From Porphyromonadaceae bacterium FC4 (lineage in GTDB: Bacteria; Bacteroidota; Bacteroidia; Bacteroidales; Porphyromonadaceae), in NCBI GenBank assembly GCA_900120395.1, contig LT635553.1, forward strand, positions 150,721 through 214,720: a DNA stretch of 64,000 nt, in the 5' to 3' direction. A model generated the notes under the pieces. The model was not told the DNA's origin and ran no database searches. It worked only from the letters and a program-made list of their open reading frames with translations. Shown one piece after another: positions 33,465-43,117 of this stretch (its first letter is position 1; every line of letters begins with the position of its first letter). The position numbers and the translations under genes are program-made.

Positions 33465-35825
33465 ATGACTCCTAAAATCCTGAAGCCTGTTCTTCTCCTT
33501 TTTATGTTTTTTGTATGCCCTGGCTCCCTTTTTGCACAAGAGCCTCGTGGCACTCTCGAGCCTGTGGACTACGTCAATCCTTTCATCGGTACTGCGGGGA
33601 TGGGGCATGTCTTTCCCGGCGCATGCACGCCCTTTGGTGCGGTGCAGCTTAGCCCCGATACCGATACCATACCGCACAATATCGGTGGCATTTACCAACA
33701 GGAGGTGTATGCCTACTGCGCCGGCTACCAGTATACCGACCCCACGATAGTGGGCTTTAGCCATACGCACTTCAGTGGCACGGGGCACTCGGACCTCGGT
33801 GACCTCCTGGTGATGCCTACGGTAGGACCGCTAAAGCTGAGTCCCGGTAGGGCTGAGCACCATACTGAGGGCTACCGTTCGGCATACCGTCATGAGCAGG
33901 AGGCGGCTGAGCCCGGCTACTACCGCGTCCACCTGGATGACTATGCAATAGATGCGGAGCTAACGGCCTCTCCCAGAGTAGGCGTACACCGCTACACCTA
34001 CCCCGCGGACGCCGATACAGCACGGGTAGTCCTGGATCTCAACCACGGTATCTACAACTACGATGGCAAGACGCTCTGGGCGAGCTTGCGTGTGGAGAGC
34101 CCGACGCTCATCACCGGCTACCGAATCACCAACGGCTGGGCGCGTACCAACTATGTCTACTTCGCCATCTCCCTCTCCAAGCCGATCATCAACTACGGCT
34201 ATACCGACCATGAGCCGGTCAGGTACAATGGCTTTTGGCGGAAGTTTGATCTCACGTCCAACTTCCCTGAGATGGCAGGGCGGAAGGTCGTCGCTTACTT
34301 TGAGTTTGATAACACCAGCTCGCAGGAGCTGGAGGTGAAAGTGGCACTCTCCGCTACCGGTACCGATGGGGCACTGAAGAATCTTCGTGCAGAGACGGAG
34401 GGGAAGAGCTTTGACACCCTGCGGCAGGAGGCGCGCGGTCGCTGGGCCAAAGCGCTCGATGTCATAAGGGTGGAGGGGACGCCGGAGCAAAAAGCGATGT
34501 ACTACACCTCACTCTACCACACCATGATCAACCCCTCACTCTACATGGATGTGGATGGAGCCTACAGGGGATTGGATGGCAATATCCACCGGGCGGAGGA
34601 CTTCACGAACTACACCATCTTTTCTCTCTGGGACACCTACCGTGCGGAGCACCCGCTGCTGCTCCTGCTATGCCCCGATCAGGCTGCGAGCATGGGTACC
34701 TCCATGGTCCGGCATCAACAGCAGAGTGTCCACGGACTACTGCCGATCTGGAGTCACAACGCTAACGAGAACTGGTGCATGAGCGGCTACCACTCTGTGT
34801 CGGTGCTCTCCGACCTGATCGACAAGAATGCCGGCATCGATGCAGAGGCTGCCCTTGCTGCTATGGTGGAGACTGCCGGTGTCCCGTACCTTGATGGACT
34901 AGGCGACTATATCGAACTGGGCTATGTCCCATGGGAGGCAAGCGGCACCTCAGCCTCCAACACCCTGGAGTACTGCTACGATGACTGGACAATCTACCGG
35001 GCGGCAAAGACCCTTGGGAGGCAGGATGTAGCGGATGCCTTTAGCAAGCGTGCGCTCAACTACCGCAACCTTTTCGACCCTGAGACCCGCTACATCCGTC
35101 CCAAGCTAAAGGATGGCTCCTTTCGGTCGTCTTTTGACCGACTGCAGACGCATGGAGAGGGATTTATAGAGGGCAACTCCCAAAACTTTACCTTTCATGT
35201 GCCGCACGATGTGGCAGGGCTGATGGAGCTTATCGGAGGGGATCGCCAATTCATCCGTCGGCTGGACGAGCTCTTTGAGTCCGACCTTCCGAAGGTGTAC
35301 TACGAGAAAAACGAAGACATCACTGAGGAGGGGATCGTGGGTGCCTACGTGCACGGCAATGAACCTAGTCACCACATCCCCTACCTCTATGCCTGGACCT
35401 CACAGCCCTGGAAGACACAAGAGCGGGTGCGAGATATCATGAACAAAATGTATCACGCTGAGATCCGAGGCTTGCGGGGCAATGACGACTGTGGGCAGAT
35501 GTCTGCTTGGTACATCTTTACTGCGATGGGCTTTTATCCGGTCTGCCCGGGCACCGATCAGTACATACTTGGTGCTCCCTACCTGCCATACCAAAAGGTC
35601 AGCCTACCTAACGGCAAGATCCTCGAGATCAAAGCTCCAAAGGTGAGCGACCGATACCGATACATCCGTAGAGTCACGCTGAATGGCAAACCGCTGACCC
35701 GGACGTTCATCACCTATGACCAGATCATGGCGGGAGGAGTGCTGGAATTTGAAATGAGCTACAAGCCCAATAAGAGATGGGGGACCGCCCCAAGCGATAA
35801 GCCCTACTCACTCTCGACAGAGTGA
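33465..35825 (+). CDS. GH92 family alpha-mannosidase (secreted)
   Basis: 786 residues from the ATG at 33465, with a signal peptide (LKPVLLLFMFFVCPGSLFAQ). GH92 hallmarks: VDYVNPFIGTAGMGHVFPGA near the N-terminus, TPFGAVQLSPDT, and the catalytic-domain segments FSLWDTYRAEHPLL, ENWCMSGYHSV and GNDDCGQMSAWYIFTAMGFY. GH92 enzymes are calcium-dependent exo-mannosidases that trim host N-glycans, often alpha-1,2-linked mannose. It is complete and standard in length. It stands as a single gene followed by a lipoprotein protease, suggesting host glycoprotein use. Confidence 0.93.
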   Translation: MTPKILKPVLLLFMFFVCPGSLFAQEPRGTLEPVDYVNPFIGTAGMGHVFPGACTPFGAVQLSPDTDTIPHNIGGIYQQEVYAYCAGYQYTDPTIVGFSHTHFSGTGHSDLGDLLVMPTVGPLKLSPGRAEHHTEGYRSAYRHEQEAAEPGYYRVHLDDYAIDAELTASPRVGVHRYTYPADADTARVVLDLNHGIYNYDGKTLWASLRVESPTLITGYRITNGWARTNYVYFAISLSKPIINYGYTDHEPVRYNGFWRKFDLTSNFPEMAGRKVVAYFEFDNTSSQELEVKVALSATGTDGALKNLRAETEGKSFDTLRQEARGRWAKALDVIRVEGTPEQKAMYYTSLYHTMINPSLYMDVDGAYRGLDGNIHRAEDFTNYTIFSLWDTYRAEHPLLLLLCPDQAASMGTSMVRHQQQSVHGLLPIWSHNANENWCMSGYHSVSVLSDLIDKNAGIDAEAALAAMVETAGVPYLDGLGDYIELGYVPWEASGTSASNTLEYCYDDWTIYRAAKTLGRQDVADAFSKRALNYRNLFDPETRYIRPKLKDGSFRSSFDRLQTHGEGFIEGNSQNFTFHVPHDVAGLMELIGGDRQFIRRLDELFESDLPKVYYEKNEDITEEGIVGAYVHGNEPSHHIPYLYAWTSQPWKTQERVRDIMNKMYHAEIRGLRGNDDCGQMSAWYIFTAMGFYPVCPGTDQYILGAPYLPYQKVSLPNGKILEIKAPKVSDRYRYIRRVTLNGKPLTRTFITYDQIMAGGVLEFEMSYKPNKRWGTAPSDKPYSLSTE

Positions 35826-35907
35826 CCAACCTAGAAAGCCCATCGGACAGAACCCCTTGAACCAATCCCTTGTATCCAATCCATCCTAACATTATACCTC
35901 AAGTACT

Positions 35908-36696
35908 ATGAACTACTTTCGTACGCTAGTCAGCGTCCTATCCCTTCCACTATTGATGTTCACGAGTTGCTCGTCCACCCATGAGTCGGAGGAGCAGGCT
36001 GCTGCAGCGGACTGGTCCGGCTACGATGTTGGCACCATCGTCTTTGTGGACGACGCTCCGTCTTCAAGAGGCTCTGAGATCTACCATGAGCTCATCCCCG
36101 ATCCGGAGAGCTACATCCGCGAGCAAGCCCGAGTGGTCCTGAGTACCCTCTACTTTAGTCCCAACGACAGTATCACCCCGGTGGAAGAGATTCTATACAC
36201 TCTAGAGGACCGTGACGGTATCTCTGCCAAGGGCGGTGGAGATGGCCAGGTGCAGGTCTACTACAGCACCCGGTACATCGAGAAGGTGTTTGCCGAAGAC
36301 CCGAGCAGTGAGCGTATGCTCTTTGAGACCCGCGGAGTATTGCTTCACGAGCTGACTCATGCGTATCAACTGGAGCCGCAGGGCATCGGTACTTACGGGA
36401 CCAATAAGACCTTTTGGGCGCTCATCGAGGGAGTGGCTGATGCGGTAAGGGTCGTCAATGGAGGCTTCAAAGGTCCGCAGGACCGACCGGTCGGTGGGCA
36501 CTACATGGATGGCTACCGCCATGCCGGATACTTCTTTGCATGGCTGCAGGAAAACAAGGACCCGGACTTCATCAAGAAGCTCAATCTAAGCACGCTGGAG
36601 CTCAACCCATGGAGTTTTGAAGAAGCATTCAAGCTGATCCTGGGCAATGAAGCCGATCCCGAAGCACTCTGGACAGAGTACCAAGCGAGTCTATAG
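35908..36696 (+). CDS. BSP-family metalloprotease lipoprotein
   Basis: 262 residues with a lipoprotein signal (SLPLLMFTSCSS). The zinc-binding HExxH is in GVLLHELTHAYQLEPQG, followed by the family segment FWALIEGVADAVR and GGHYMDGYRHAGYFFAWL, as in basic secretory protein peptidases (PF04450). It is expected at the cell surface or outer membrane. It lies 82 bp after the mannosidase and has its own strong terminator. Substrate unknown. Confidence 0.8.
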   Translation: MNYFRTLVSVLSLPLLMFTSCSSTHESEEQAAAADWSGYDVGTIVFVDDAPSSRGSEIYHELIPDPESYIREQARVVLSTLYFSPNDSITPVEEILYTLEDRDGISAKGGGDGQVQVYYSTRYIEKVFAEDPSSERMLFETRGVLLHELTHAYQLEPQGIGTYGTNKTFWALIEGVADAVRVVNGGFKGPQDRPVGGHYMDGYRHAGYFFAWLQENKDPDFIKKLNLSTLELNPWSFEEAFKLILGNEADPEALWTEYQASL

Positions 36697-36714
36697 ACGT
36701 TATTTACCAAAGAT

Positions 36715-36760
36715 CCCCGTGCTCTGAGGTGTTAGTCCTCAGAGCACGGGGATTTTCTTT
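36715..36760 (+). terminator. strong intrinsic terminator
   Basis: CCCCGTGCTCTGAGG (36715-36729) pairs with CCTCAGAGCACGGGG (36737-36751), then ATTTTCTTT. Confidence 0.9.
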
Positions 36761-36762
36761 GG

Positions 36763-36794
36763 GGACGTGTCGGAGCGTCAGCCCCGACACGTCC
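36763..36794 (-). terminator. hairpin after tpiA
   Basis: GGACGTGTCGG pairs with CCGACACGTCC (36784-36794), 12 bp after the tpiA stop on the minus strand. It has no T-run of its own but lies back to back with the stronger terminator at 36715-36760. Confidence 0.6.
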
Positions 36795-36805
36795 TCACGC
36801 TCTAT

Positions 36806-37564
36806 TTAGAGAAATGCCTCAACGATCGGGAGGAACTTCTCAGCGGCGAGTGATGCGCCACCGATCAGACCACCGTCGACATCCGGCTTGGAGAAGAGCT
36901 CGTGTGCGTTTCCGGCATTGCAGCTACCGCCGTACAGGATGGTTGTGTCCTCTGCCACCTGCTCGCCGTACTTATCGGCAACCACCTTGCGGATGTGTGC
37001 ATGTATCTCCTGCGCTTGGTCGCTGGTTGCGGTCTTGCCGGTGCCGATAGCCCATACCGGCTCGTAGGCGAGGATGATCTTGCGGAAGTCCTCCTCCGAC
37101 AGGTCAAAGAGTGCTTCCTTCACCTGAGTCTCTACGACGTTGAAGTGCTGCTCCGCCTCACGCTCCTCCAGCTTTTCGCCGATGCAAAAGATCACGCCCA
37201 GCCCGTTGTCGAGTGCGAGACGTACCTTCTTTGCCAGGATCTCGGAGGTCTCTCCGAAGTAAGCGCGACGCTCACTGTGTCCGAGGATGACCAGCTTAGC
37301 ACCGGTGCTTGCCACCATCTCTGCGGAGACTTCACCTGTGTAGGCTCCCTTGGCTTCGCTTGCACAGTCTTCGGCTGCCACCTTGATGTCCGATCCCTCG
37401 ACAGCATCTACGACCGCTGCCAGGTGCGTAAAGGGCACACCCAGGATCACATCGCACTTCTGTGGCTGGATCGCCAGGCCTTTCTTGACTTCGGTTGCCA
37501 GGTGGATACCTTCCTTGAGGTTGGTATTCATTTTCCAGTTACCTGCTACTACGTTCTTTCTCAT
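36806..37564 (-). CDS. tpiA: triose-phosphate isomerase
   Basis: 252 residues, standard size. GNWKMNTNL near the N-terminus supplies the active-site Asn and Lys. The catalytic His is in [12 protein letters not shown], the catalytic Glu in [11 protein letters not shown], and the phosphate-binding GGLIGGASL is near the C-terminus. It interconverts dihydroxyacetone phosphate and glyceraldehyde 3-phosphate in glycolysis. It follows the DoxX gene by 16 bp and is probably cotranscribed with it and the DUF1599 gene. Confidence 0.98.
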   Translation of the reverse strand: MRKNVVAGNWKMNTNLKEGIHLATEVKKGLAIQPQKCDVILGVPFTHLAAVVDAVEGSDIKVAAEDCASEAKGAYTGEVSAEMVASTGAKLVILGHSERRAYFGETSEILAKKVRLALDNGLGVIFCIGEKLEEREAEQHFNVVETQVKEALFDLSEEDFRKIILAYEPVWAIGTGKTATSDQAQEIHAHIRKVVADKYGEQVAEDTTILYGGSCNAGNAHELFSKPDVDGGLIGGASLAAEKFLPIVEAFL

Positions 37565-37580
37565 GTCTTGTCTTATTTAT

Positions 37581-38855
37581 CTAGTTATTATTTGTGGAAA
37601 TAGTCTCTGTCTGTTGCGGTTCCTTTCGGTAGTAGATGCCCATGATGAGGAGCATCAGCAGTCCGGCAATCAGGGGACCAAAGGTGAGTGCCCGCCTGTG
37701 CCGTAGGTCGTTTGCCGTCTGAGGGGTGTAGGGGTCGGCTCTAAAGCTTGCCTTCTTGAGCAGCTCGCGCAGATCCGGCGCCGAGCTCTTGCGGACGATC
37801 TTCCCACCGTCGATGACCATCAGCCCGGGGTTGCTCCGGATGACGGTGGAGGCGGTGGAGCGGTCGAGAAAAAGGATGTCCGAAAAGCCCACCGCCGCTT
37901 CACCCAGCTGCGACGATGCCAGCTCATCAAACGCATGGGGCATGACCAGGGTCACCGGCTCTCCGGTCTCCTCCTGCAGTCGCAGTCCGGTAGCTAGGTC
38001 TTTCTTGCTCAGCCTCGCTAGGTCCGAAGTGATGTAGAGCAGAGCCTGCCCCGATGGTGTGGCGAGCTCCGGTGTTCTAGGCGTGCCGGACTGATCCAGC
38101 AGCACCAGGTCCACACCGAGGGGCTCCTCCGGCTCGCGGAGGACTACCGTCGCATCGCGCAGATAGGTCCAGGTGCTGTCCAGCTCTGCGATCTCATTCA
38201 GGTCAAAAGTCTGCTCCACCCCCTCTCTTTCGTACACAAAGCGGTAGTCGTACTCCCCGTCGGTCCCGGACTGCGTGAGGGTATAGAGGTCGCTCCCCAC
38301 TTGGTAGGGTCTAAAGTCCACCACCGGCAGGTGGCGCAGCGGGTAGACGTTGAAGTAGACGAACAGCAGTGCCGCCACACCCAGTATGGTCGGGCTCATC
38401 GACTCCGGAGCGAGTCGCCACAGGCGTGTGGGGAAGAGGAATAGGAGCACCGCCAGCAGTAGGATCACCACGTTTTTCCAAAAGGTGGCACTATTGCTGA
38501 TCACCAGTGCGTCGCCAAAGCATCCACAGTCCGCCACGGGGTTGGCTACGGCGATGTAGAGCGTCAGAGCGGTCATGGGGATCATGAAGATGAGCAACAC
38601 CAGCGTGCTGACCCGTCGCCACATACCACTCAAGAGGGTCACCCCCAGGAGTGCCTCAAAGACATTGAGCACCACCGCCAGCACTAGCGAGATGCCCTCA
38701 CCCAGAGGGATCCCAAAGGATGCCGCATACTCTCCTATCTTGATAGCGGTACCCATGGGGTCGATCCCCTTCATGAGCCCGGAGAAGATGAAGAGCAGCC
38801 CCAGCAGCCACTGAGCCACTCGGATAAGTAGGGTAAGTGTCTTGCTCTTTTGCAT
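37581..38855 (-). CDS. DoxX/MauE-type membrane protein with thioredoxin-like C-terminus
   Basis: 424 residues. Four membrane segments fill residues ~8-145 (WLLGLLFIFSGLMKGIDP, VVLNVFEALLGVTLLSG and others) with a redox-type CGCFGD after ANPVAD. Another membrane segment is at ~160, then a soluble domain ending GLMVIDGGKIVRKSSAPDL, resembling a thioredoxin fold without a CxxC. A last membrane helix is near the C-terminus. It may serve periplasmic thiol chemistry. Conserved next to tpiA and DUF1599 in the phylum. Confidence 0.8.
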   Translation of the reverse strand: MQKSKTLTLLIRVAQWLLGLLFIFSGLMKGIDPMGTAIKIGEYAASFGIPLGEGISLVLAVVLNVFEALLGVTLLSGMWRRVSTLVLLIFMIPMTALTLYIAVANPVADCGCFGDALVISNSATFWKNVVILLLAVLLFLFPTRLWRLAPESMSPTILGVAALLFVYFNVYPLRHLPVVDFRPYQVGSDLYTLTQSGTDGEYDYRFVYEREGVEQTFDLNEIAELDSTWTYLRDATVVLREPEEPLGVDLVLLDQSGTPRTPELATPSGQALLYITSDLARLSKKDLATGLRLQEETGEPVTLVMPHAFDELASSQLGEAAVGFSDILFLDRSTASTVIRSNPGLMVIDGGKIVRKSSAPDLRELLKKASFRADPYTPQTANDLRHRRALTFGPLIAGLLMLLIMGIYYRKEPQQTETISTNNN

Positions 38856-38868
38856 AAAAGGTGGTGGT

Positions 38869-39438
38869 TTAGCTCTCTGCAGCTCCCTCGTCCAGACGTA
38901 TCACCGCAAAGGCGGCGTAGTTGATCATATCCAGGTAGTTGGCATCGATCCCCTCGCTGACGCTGACCGCTCCGCGGTTGTCCTCGATCTGCTTGGTGCG
39001 GTAGATCTTTTGGAGGATGATGTCGGTGAGCGAGGAGATACGCATGCTGCGCCACGCCTCGCCGTAGTCATGGTTTTTGGAGAGCATGAGTCGCCGTGCC
39101 TTGGCTACGTACTCGTTGTACCACTTGATCAGCGTCTGATGATCCTGCTCGGGAGCGTTGGAGTAGCCGTGCTCGAGCTGCACGAGCCCCATGATCCCGT
39201 AGTTGACGATGGCGATGAACTCGCACCGGATCCCTTCGTTCACGAGGCTCTGCCCCTTCTCCTGTATCGAGCGGATGCGCTGTGCCTTGATGTAGATCTG
39301 GTCGGTCACGGCTGTCGGGCGCATGACCCTCCAGGAGGCGCCGTAGTCGTCAAATTTCTTCTGAAACAGCGCCTTACACTCGGCAAGCACCTTGTCGTAC
39401 TGGGCTGCGGTATCGGGAGACTTCGTTTGTTCGTCCAT
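38869..39438 (-). CDS. DUF1599 family protein
   Basis: 189 residues made of two similar halves, each with the pattern K-x-x-DYG-x-x-WR-x-MR: KKFDDYGASWRVMRPT and SKNHDYGEAWRSMRIS. The family is proposed to act on modified nucleotides; no activity has been established. It is 13 bp upstream of the DoxX gene and 14 bp after pepE in a minus-strand operon. Confidence 0.85.
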   Translation of the reverse strand: MDEQTKSPDTAAQYDKVLAECKALFQKKFDDYGASWRVMRPTAVTDQIYIKAQRIRSIQEKGQSLVNEGIRCEFIAIVNYGIMGLVQLEHGYSNAPEQDHQTLIKWYNEYVAKARRLMLSKNHDYGEAWRSMRISSLTDIILQKIYRTKQIEDNRGAVSVSEGIDANYLDMINYAAFAVIRLDEGAAES

Positions 39439-39452
39439 GGTGCCGGGCTGAT

Positions 39453-40163
39453 CTATACTCTGAGCAAAAAGGAGACATCCTCACCCGGTGCCAGCTCGCG
39501 GGGCTCCTCACCGTTGTGAAAGAGGCGCATGGGGTTGGCACCCAGCAGAGTCATCCGGTCCCCCTCGACCAGCAGTCGGCTGCCCTCGCGCAGTCCTGCG
39601 ACATAGATCGTGGGGTTGGAGGTGATGTACTCCTGTATCCTCATCTCGCGCGTCTCACCGCCGTGGTTGGAGGGGTGAGCGTCGAGGTAGTGGGGGTTGA
39701 TCTGAAAGGGTATGAGCCGGAGGGTGTGGAAGCTCTGCGGTTCCGTGATCGGCATGTCGTTGGTGGTGGAGAGTGTGGGGCATGCGACATTGCTGCCGGC
39801 ACTCCAGCCGGAGTAGGGGACACCGGCAAGTACCTGCTCCCTGATCACCTCCATGAGCCCCTGCTCCTGCATCATGCGGGTGAGCTGCCACGTATTGCCC
39901 CCGCCTACCAGGATCGCACTGGCATGGCGCAGAGCTTGGATGGGATCCTTCGCCTCATGCACACCATGCACCTTGATTCCGTGGTGACCGAGGGCGTTGT
40001 TGACCTTCGTCACGTACTCGTCAAATGAGTAGGTGACCGCCGCATAGGGGATGAAGACAATGTTGTCTGTCGCATTGTCTAAAAACTTTGCCAAGTCATC
40101 GCCGGCCTTCTCAAGGTACTTCTCTCCCGGAGAGGCAGAGTTGCTGATCAGTAGTAGTCTCAT
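39453..40163 (-). CDS. pepE: dipeptidase E (peptidase S51)
   Basis: 236 residues from the ATG at 40163 (MRLLLISNSASPGEKYLEKA). The nucleophile Ser is in YSGWSAGSNVA, with GGGNTWQLTRMM before it and the expected His region FQINPHYLDAHP after it. It cleaves Asp-x dipeptides in the cytoplasm. First gene of the pepE-DUF1599-DoxX-tpiA run. Promoter box at 40224-40231. Confidence 0.93.
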   Translation of the reverse strand: MRLLLISNSASPGEKYLEKAGDDLAKFLDNATDNIVFIPYAAVTYSFDEYVTKVNNALGHHGIKVHGVHEAKDPIQALRHASAILVGGGNTWQLTRMMQEQGLMEVIREQVLAGVPYSGWSAGSNVACPTLSTTNDMPITEPQSFHTLRLIPFQINPHYLDAHPSNHGGETREMRIQEYITSNPTIYVAGLREGSRLLVEGDRMTLLGANPMRLFHNGEEPRELAPGEDVSFLLRV

Positions 40164-40223
40164 ATCCGTGTCTGTATATCTGTCTGTGTTGTATGGATAC
40201 AACGAGGTGTATAACTATCCAAA

Positions 40224-40231
40224 CAAAGATA
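40224..40231 (-). promoter_or_regulatory. -7 promoter box TATCTTTG for pepE
   Basis: Minus-strand TATCTTTG, 61 bp upstream of the pepE start. Confidence 0.55.
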
Positions 40232-40305
40232 ACGATTTTTGCCCCCCTTGCATAATCATTTGTCCCCCTCTTTTTGCCCTGCCTATTTCCCTCACGCAGA
40301 GGGGC

Positions 40306-40398
40306 AAAAAGTTTCCTCCTGGAAACCGTTCGCTTCTATCCGTGAAACATTTCTCTTTCCTACAGGAAACATTTCGCTTCTATCCGTCAATTTTTTTT
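40306..40398 (+). repeat. interspersed ~90-bp repeat, copy B
   Basis: Same two-unit structure as copy A with a few changes (CTCCT and TACAG in the loop regions, GCTTCTATCCGT). It lies between the pepE start and the radC end in a 353-bp gap that is otherwise empty. Confidence 0.9.
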
Positions 40399-40516
40399 GC
40401 CCTAATACGGGCGGTGAAATATAGTGGGGTCCGATGACTGTTGCGTCGGTCAAATGGCTGCTTCTGTCGAGGGGTTAACGCCTTTGAGCGAGCGGTGAGT
40501 GCTGGGGTCGCCGGTA

Positions 40517-41308
40517 CTACAGAATGTGGGCGTGGTCGTGGTAGCTGTAGTAGCCGTGGTCGGTGATGATGAGGTGGTCGAGGAGGGAGATGTTGAGGAC
40601 GCGGGAGGCGTCGAGGAGCATTCGGGTGAAGTGGTCGTCCTGATCGCTGGGACTGAGGCTGCCGCCGGGATGGTTGTGCAGAACCATGAAGGCGGGACCG
40701 CCCAGTCGGATGACGTGGCGGAGAATGGTGCGGATGTCGGCAGTGACCTCCGAGATGCCTCCTCGGGTGACGTTTTGTACCGCTGAGAGGGTGCAGCCGC
40801 TACTGACGATGACGACCCACATCTGCTCTTCGGTAAGCCCGATGAAGTGGTGCTTGACCTGATTGTAGACTACCTTAGAGGAGTTGAGGACCACCGGTGC
40901 GCTCTCCTCGTTCTCCAGCCGGTGTAGGATCCGCAGACCGAGCTCCATCCCGGCAAGGATGGTGATCTTCTTGACATCTCCGAGGCCTGATATCTGCTGG
41001 CAGGAGCCACTGAGAAGGTCTCGGTAGAGGGCGTAGAGGTTGTTTTGGTAGGTCGCGAGGAGGGTCTTGCTGAGCTCGAGGACGTTTTGGCGCGCAGTGC
41101 CGGTACGGACTAGGATGGCGATCAGCTCGGCATCGGTGAGGGATTTGACGGAGAGTGGATCGCTGAGGATTTTTTCGCGCGGTCGCTCCTCCTCTTTCAG
41201 TTCGCACAGACGCAGCCCGTTGTCCGCTTCGCCGGCGACGGGAGCAAAGGCGTTGTCCGACTTTTGAAAGGAGTGCTGAGCCATCCGCTGGGTGGGCTTA
41301 GTCGACAA
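40517..41308 (-). CDS. radC: RadC/JAB-domain protein
   Basis: 263 residues. The N-terminal UPF0758 region is EERPREKILSDPLSVKSLTDAEL, followed by helix-hairpin-helix QQISGLGDVKKI. The C-terminal JAB metal motif is FMVLHNHPGGSLSPSDQD with the downstream Asp. RadC is annotated as DNA repair, but its true role is uncertain. The ATG at 41308 overlaps the manC stop; an ATG at 41284 is also possible. Confidence 0.93.
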   Translation of the reverse strand: MSTKPTQRMAQHSFQKSDNAFAPVAGEADNGLRLCELKEEERPREKILSDPLSVKSLTDAELIAILVRTGTARQNVLELSKTLLATYQNNLYALYRDLLSGSCQQISGLGDVKKITILAGMELGLRILHRLENEESAPVVLNSSKVVYNQVKHHFIGLTEEQMWVVIVSSGCTLSAVQNVTRGGISEVTADIRTILRHVIRLGGPAFMVLHNHPGGSLSPSDQDDHFTRMLLDASRVLNISLLDHLIITDHGYYSYHDHAHIL

Positions 41309-42398
41309 ACTTCTCGTCGATGTTCATGGCTTCGGGGATGACCTGCTTGAGCTTCTCGCCTTCACTCTTTCGGCAGATGACGAGGACGTCATCCTTTTGG
41401 ACGACGATGAGGTCGTTGACCCCCTGTAGTACGACCAGCCCGTCGGGCTTGTCGAGAACGACGAGGTTGCCACTGCTGTCGTTGTAGATGGTAGGAGTGG
41501 CACCGATGGTGGCGTTGCGGTCGGCATCGTGCTCGGTGAGGGTGTATATGGTGTTCCACGAACCGACGTCCGCCCAGCCTATGTCGCAGAGGAGCATCAC
41601 GGCGTTTTGGCTCTTTTCCATCACGGCGTAGTCAAAGGAGATGCTCGGGCAATAGGGGTAGCGCTCGCTGATGTAGTCTGATTCGCGGTCGGTGTTCCAG
41701 ACGCTGCTGTCCTGAAAGAGGCGCTCGGTCAGCTCGGGCATGTTTACCTCCAGCTCGTGGAGGAAGTGGCTGCACTGACCGATGAAGATGCCGGAGTTCC
41801 AAAAGAACTCGCCGCTGTCTACCAGGACCTTTGCCATGTGCATGTTGGGCTTCTCGGTGAAGGTCTTGACCGGGTAGAAGTGTCCCTCCCGGAGGTCATC
41901 GCTGCCGTCCTGCGCCGTCGCCTGGATGTAGCCGTAGCCTACCTCGGGGTAGGTGGGCTTGATGCCGAGGGTGACGATGGTCTCCTTGGTCGCTGCGAGC
42001 TCCAGTGCTTGGCGGATGCGCTCGGCAAAGATTTGCTCCTTGGTGACCAGGTGGTCGGAGGGGGCTATGGCGAGTACCGCATCGGGATTGACCGCATGGA
42101 TGTGCTTGGCGGCATAGGCGATGGCTGCGGCGGTGTTGCGCTGAATGGGCTCTAGGAGGATGGACTCGGAGGGGAGGTCCGGCAACTGCTCGCGGACAAA
42201 TGCCTCGTAGCGGGTATTGGTGACGATGTAGATGTGTCCTTTTGCAAAAACCGGAGCATACCGGCGGTAGGTCTGCTGCAGCAAGCTCTCTCCGGTGCCA
42301 AAGAAATCAAGAAATTGCTTGGGTCTCCTTTTGCGGCTGTAGGGCCAAAAGCGGCTGCCGATCCCCCCGGCGAGTATGATGCAGTAGTTGTTGTCCAT
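41298..42398 (-). CDS. manC: mannose-1-phosphate guanylyltransferase
   Basis: 366 residues. The nucleotidyltransferase motif LAGGIGSRFWPYSRKRRPKQ is at the N-terminus, with IAPSDHLV, FTEKP and FWNSGIF following. It makes GDP-mannose for glycan or LPS synthesis. It lacks the extra C-terminal isomerase domain of longer ManC proteins. It partly overlaps radC. Confidence 0.93.
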   Translation of the reverse strand: MDNNYCIILAGGIGSRFWPYSRKRRPKQFLDFFGTGESLLQQTYRRYAPVFAKGHIYIVTNTRYEAFVREQLPDLPSESILLEPIQRNTAAAIAYAAKHIHAVNPDAVLAIAPSDHLVTKEQIFAERIRQALELAATKETIVTLGIKPTYPEVGYGYIQATAQDGSDDLREGHFYPVKTFTEKPNMHMAKVLVDSGEFFWNSGIFIGQCSHFLHELEVNMPELTERLFQDSSVWNTDRESDYISERYPYCPSISFDYAVMEKSQNAVMLLCDIGWADVGSWNTIYTLTEHDADRNATIGATPTIYNDSSGNLVVLDKPDGLVVLQGVNDLIVVQKDDVLVICRKSEGEKLKQVIPEAMNIDEKFVD

Positions 42399-42472
42399 AT
42401 GGGTGGTAGGTTGGTTTCTTCTTGCTTGGTGTAAAGGTACCCATTTCGTGCCAAGGTGCCACGGGCTGGCGG

Positions 42473-43117
42473 TCAGTCGTACATGAAGTGGGTGCGCTCG
42501 TGCTCGATGGTGGTGGTGCCCCCGTGCCCGGTGAGTACGCGTGTCTCCCCCGGCAGGGTGAAGAGCTGCGTGCGGATAGAGGTGATCAGCTGCCGGTAGT
42601 CGCCGCCCCAGAGGTCGGCACGGCCCATGTCTCCGCCCTCGAAGAGGACGTCGCCGGTAGCCACCAGGGCGTCCTCCGGGCTGTAGTACGCCACATGCCC
42701 CCGTGTGTGCCCCGGGACATGCAGGATCCGGAAGGTGCTCTCGCCGAAGGCTACAACATCGGTCTCGGGTAGGGCGCGGAAGGGGATGCTGAGGATCTTT
42801 TGGGCAAAAGGTGAGCCTGACTCGATCAGTCCCTGCATCAGGTGCGGGAGGTCGTCGATGTCGATCTGAGGAGCCTCGGGGACTACCCGGTACTTCTCCA
42901 TGATGTGGGGTGCGCCCCAGAGGTGGTCGAAGTGCAGGTGGGTGTGCAGGCAGCGGGTAAGGGTCAGCCCGTGCTCGGTGATGAAGTGATCCAGCTGGGC
43001 TTCTTCCTCGGGCGAACTAAACCCCGGATCGATCACGCAGGCTTGCTTTGTTTCGTCCCAGAGGAGGTAGCTGTTTTCTTGTATCGGGTTGACCGCAAAC
43101 CGGTGGTACTGTATCAT
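42473..43117 (-). CDS. MBL-fold metallo-hydrolase (glyoxalase II-like)
   Basis: 214 residues from the ATG at 43117 (MIQYHRFAVNPIQENSYLLW); the upstream extension lies inside rsmG. The metal motif is HTHLHFDHLWG, with further His in VPGHTRGHVAYY and the Asp in ATGDVLFEGGDMGRADLWGG. Likely a thioester hydrolase or glyoxalase II-like enzyme. Its start overlaps the rsmG stop (ATGA-type). Confidence 0.88.
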   Translation of the reverse strand: MIQYHRFAVNPIQENSYLLWDETKQACVIDPGFSSPEEEAQLDHFITEHGLTLTRCLHTHLHFDHLWGAPHIMEKYRVVPEAPQIDIDDLPHLMQGLIESGSPFAQKILSIPFRALPETDVVAFGESTFRILHVPGHTRGHVAYYSPEDALVATGDVLFEGGDMGRADLWGGDYRQLITSIRTQLFTLPGETRVLTGHGGTTTIEHERTHFMYD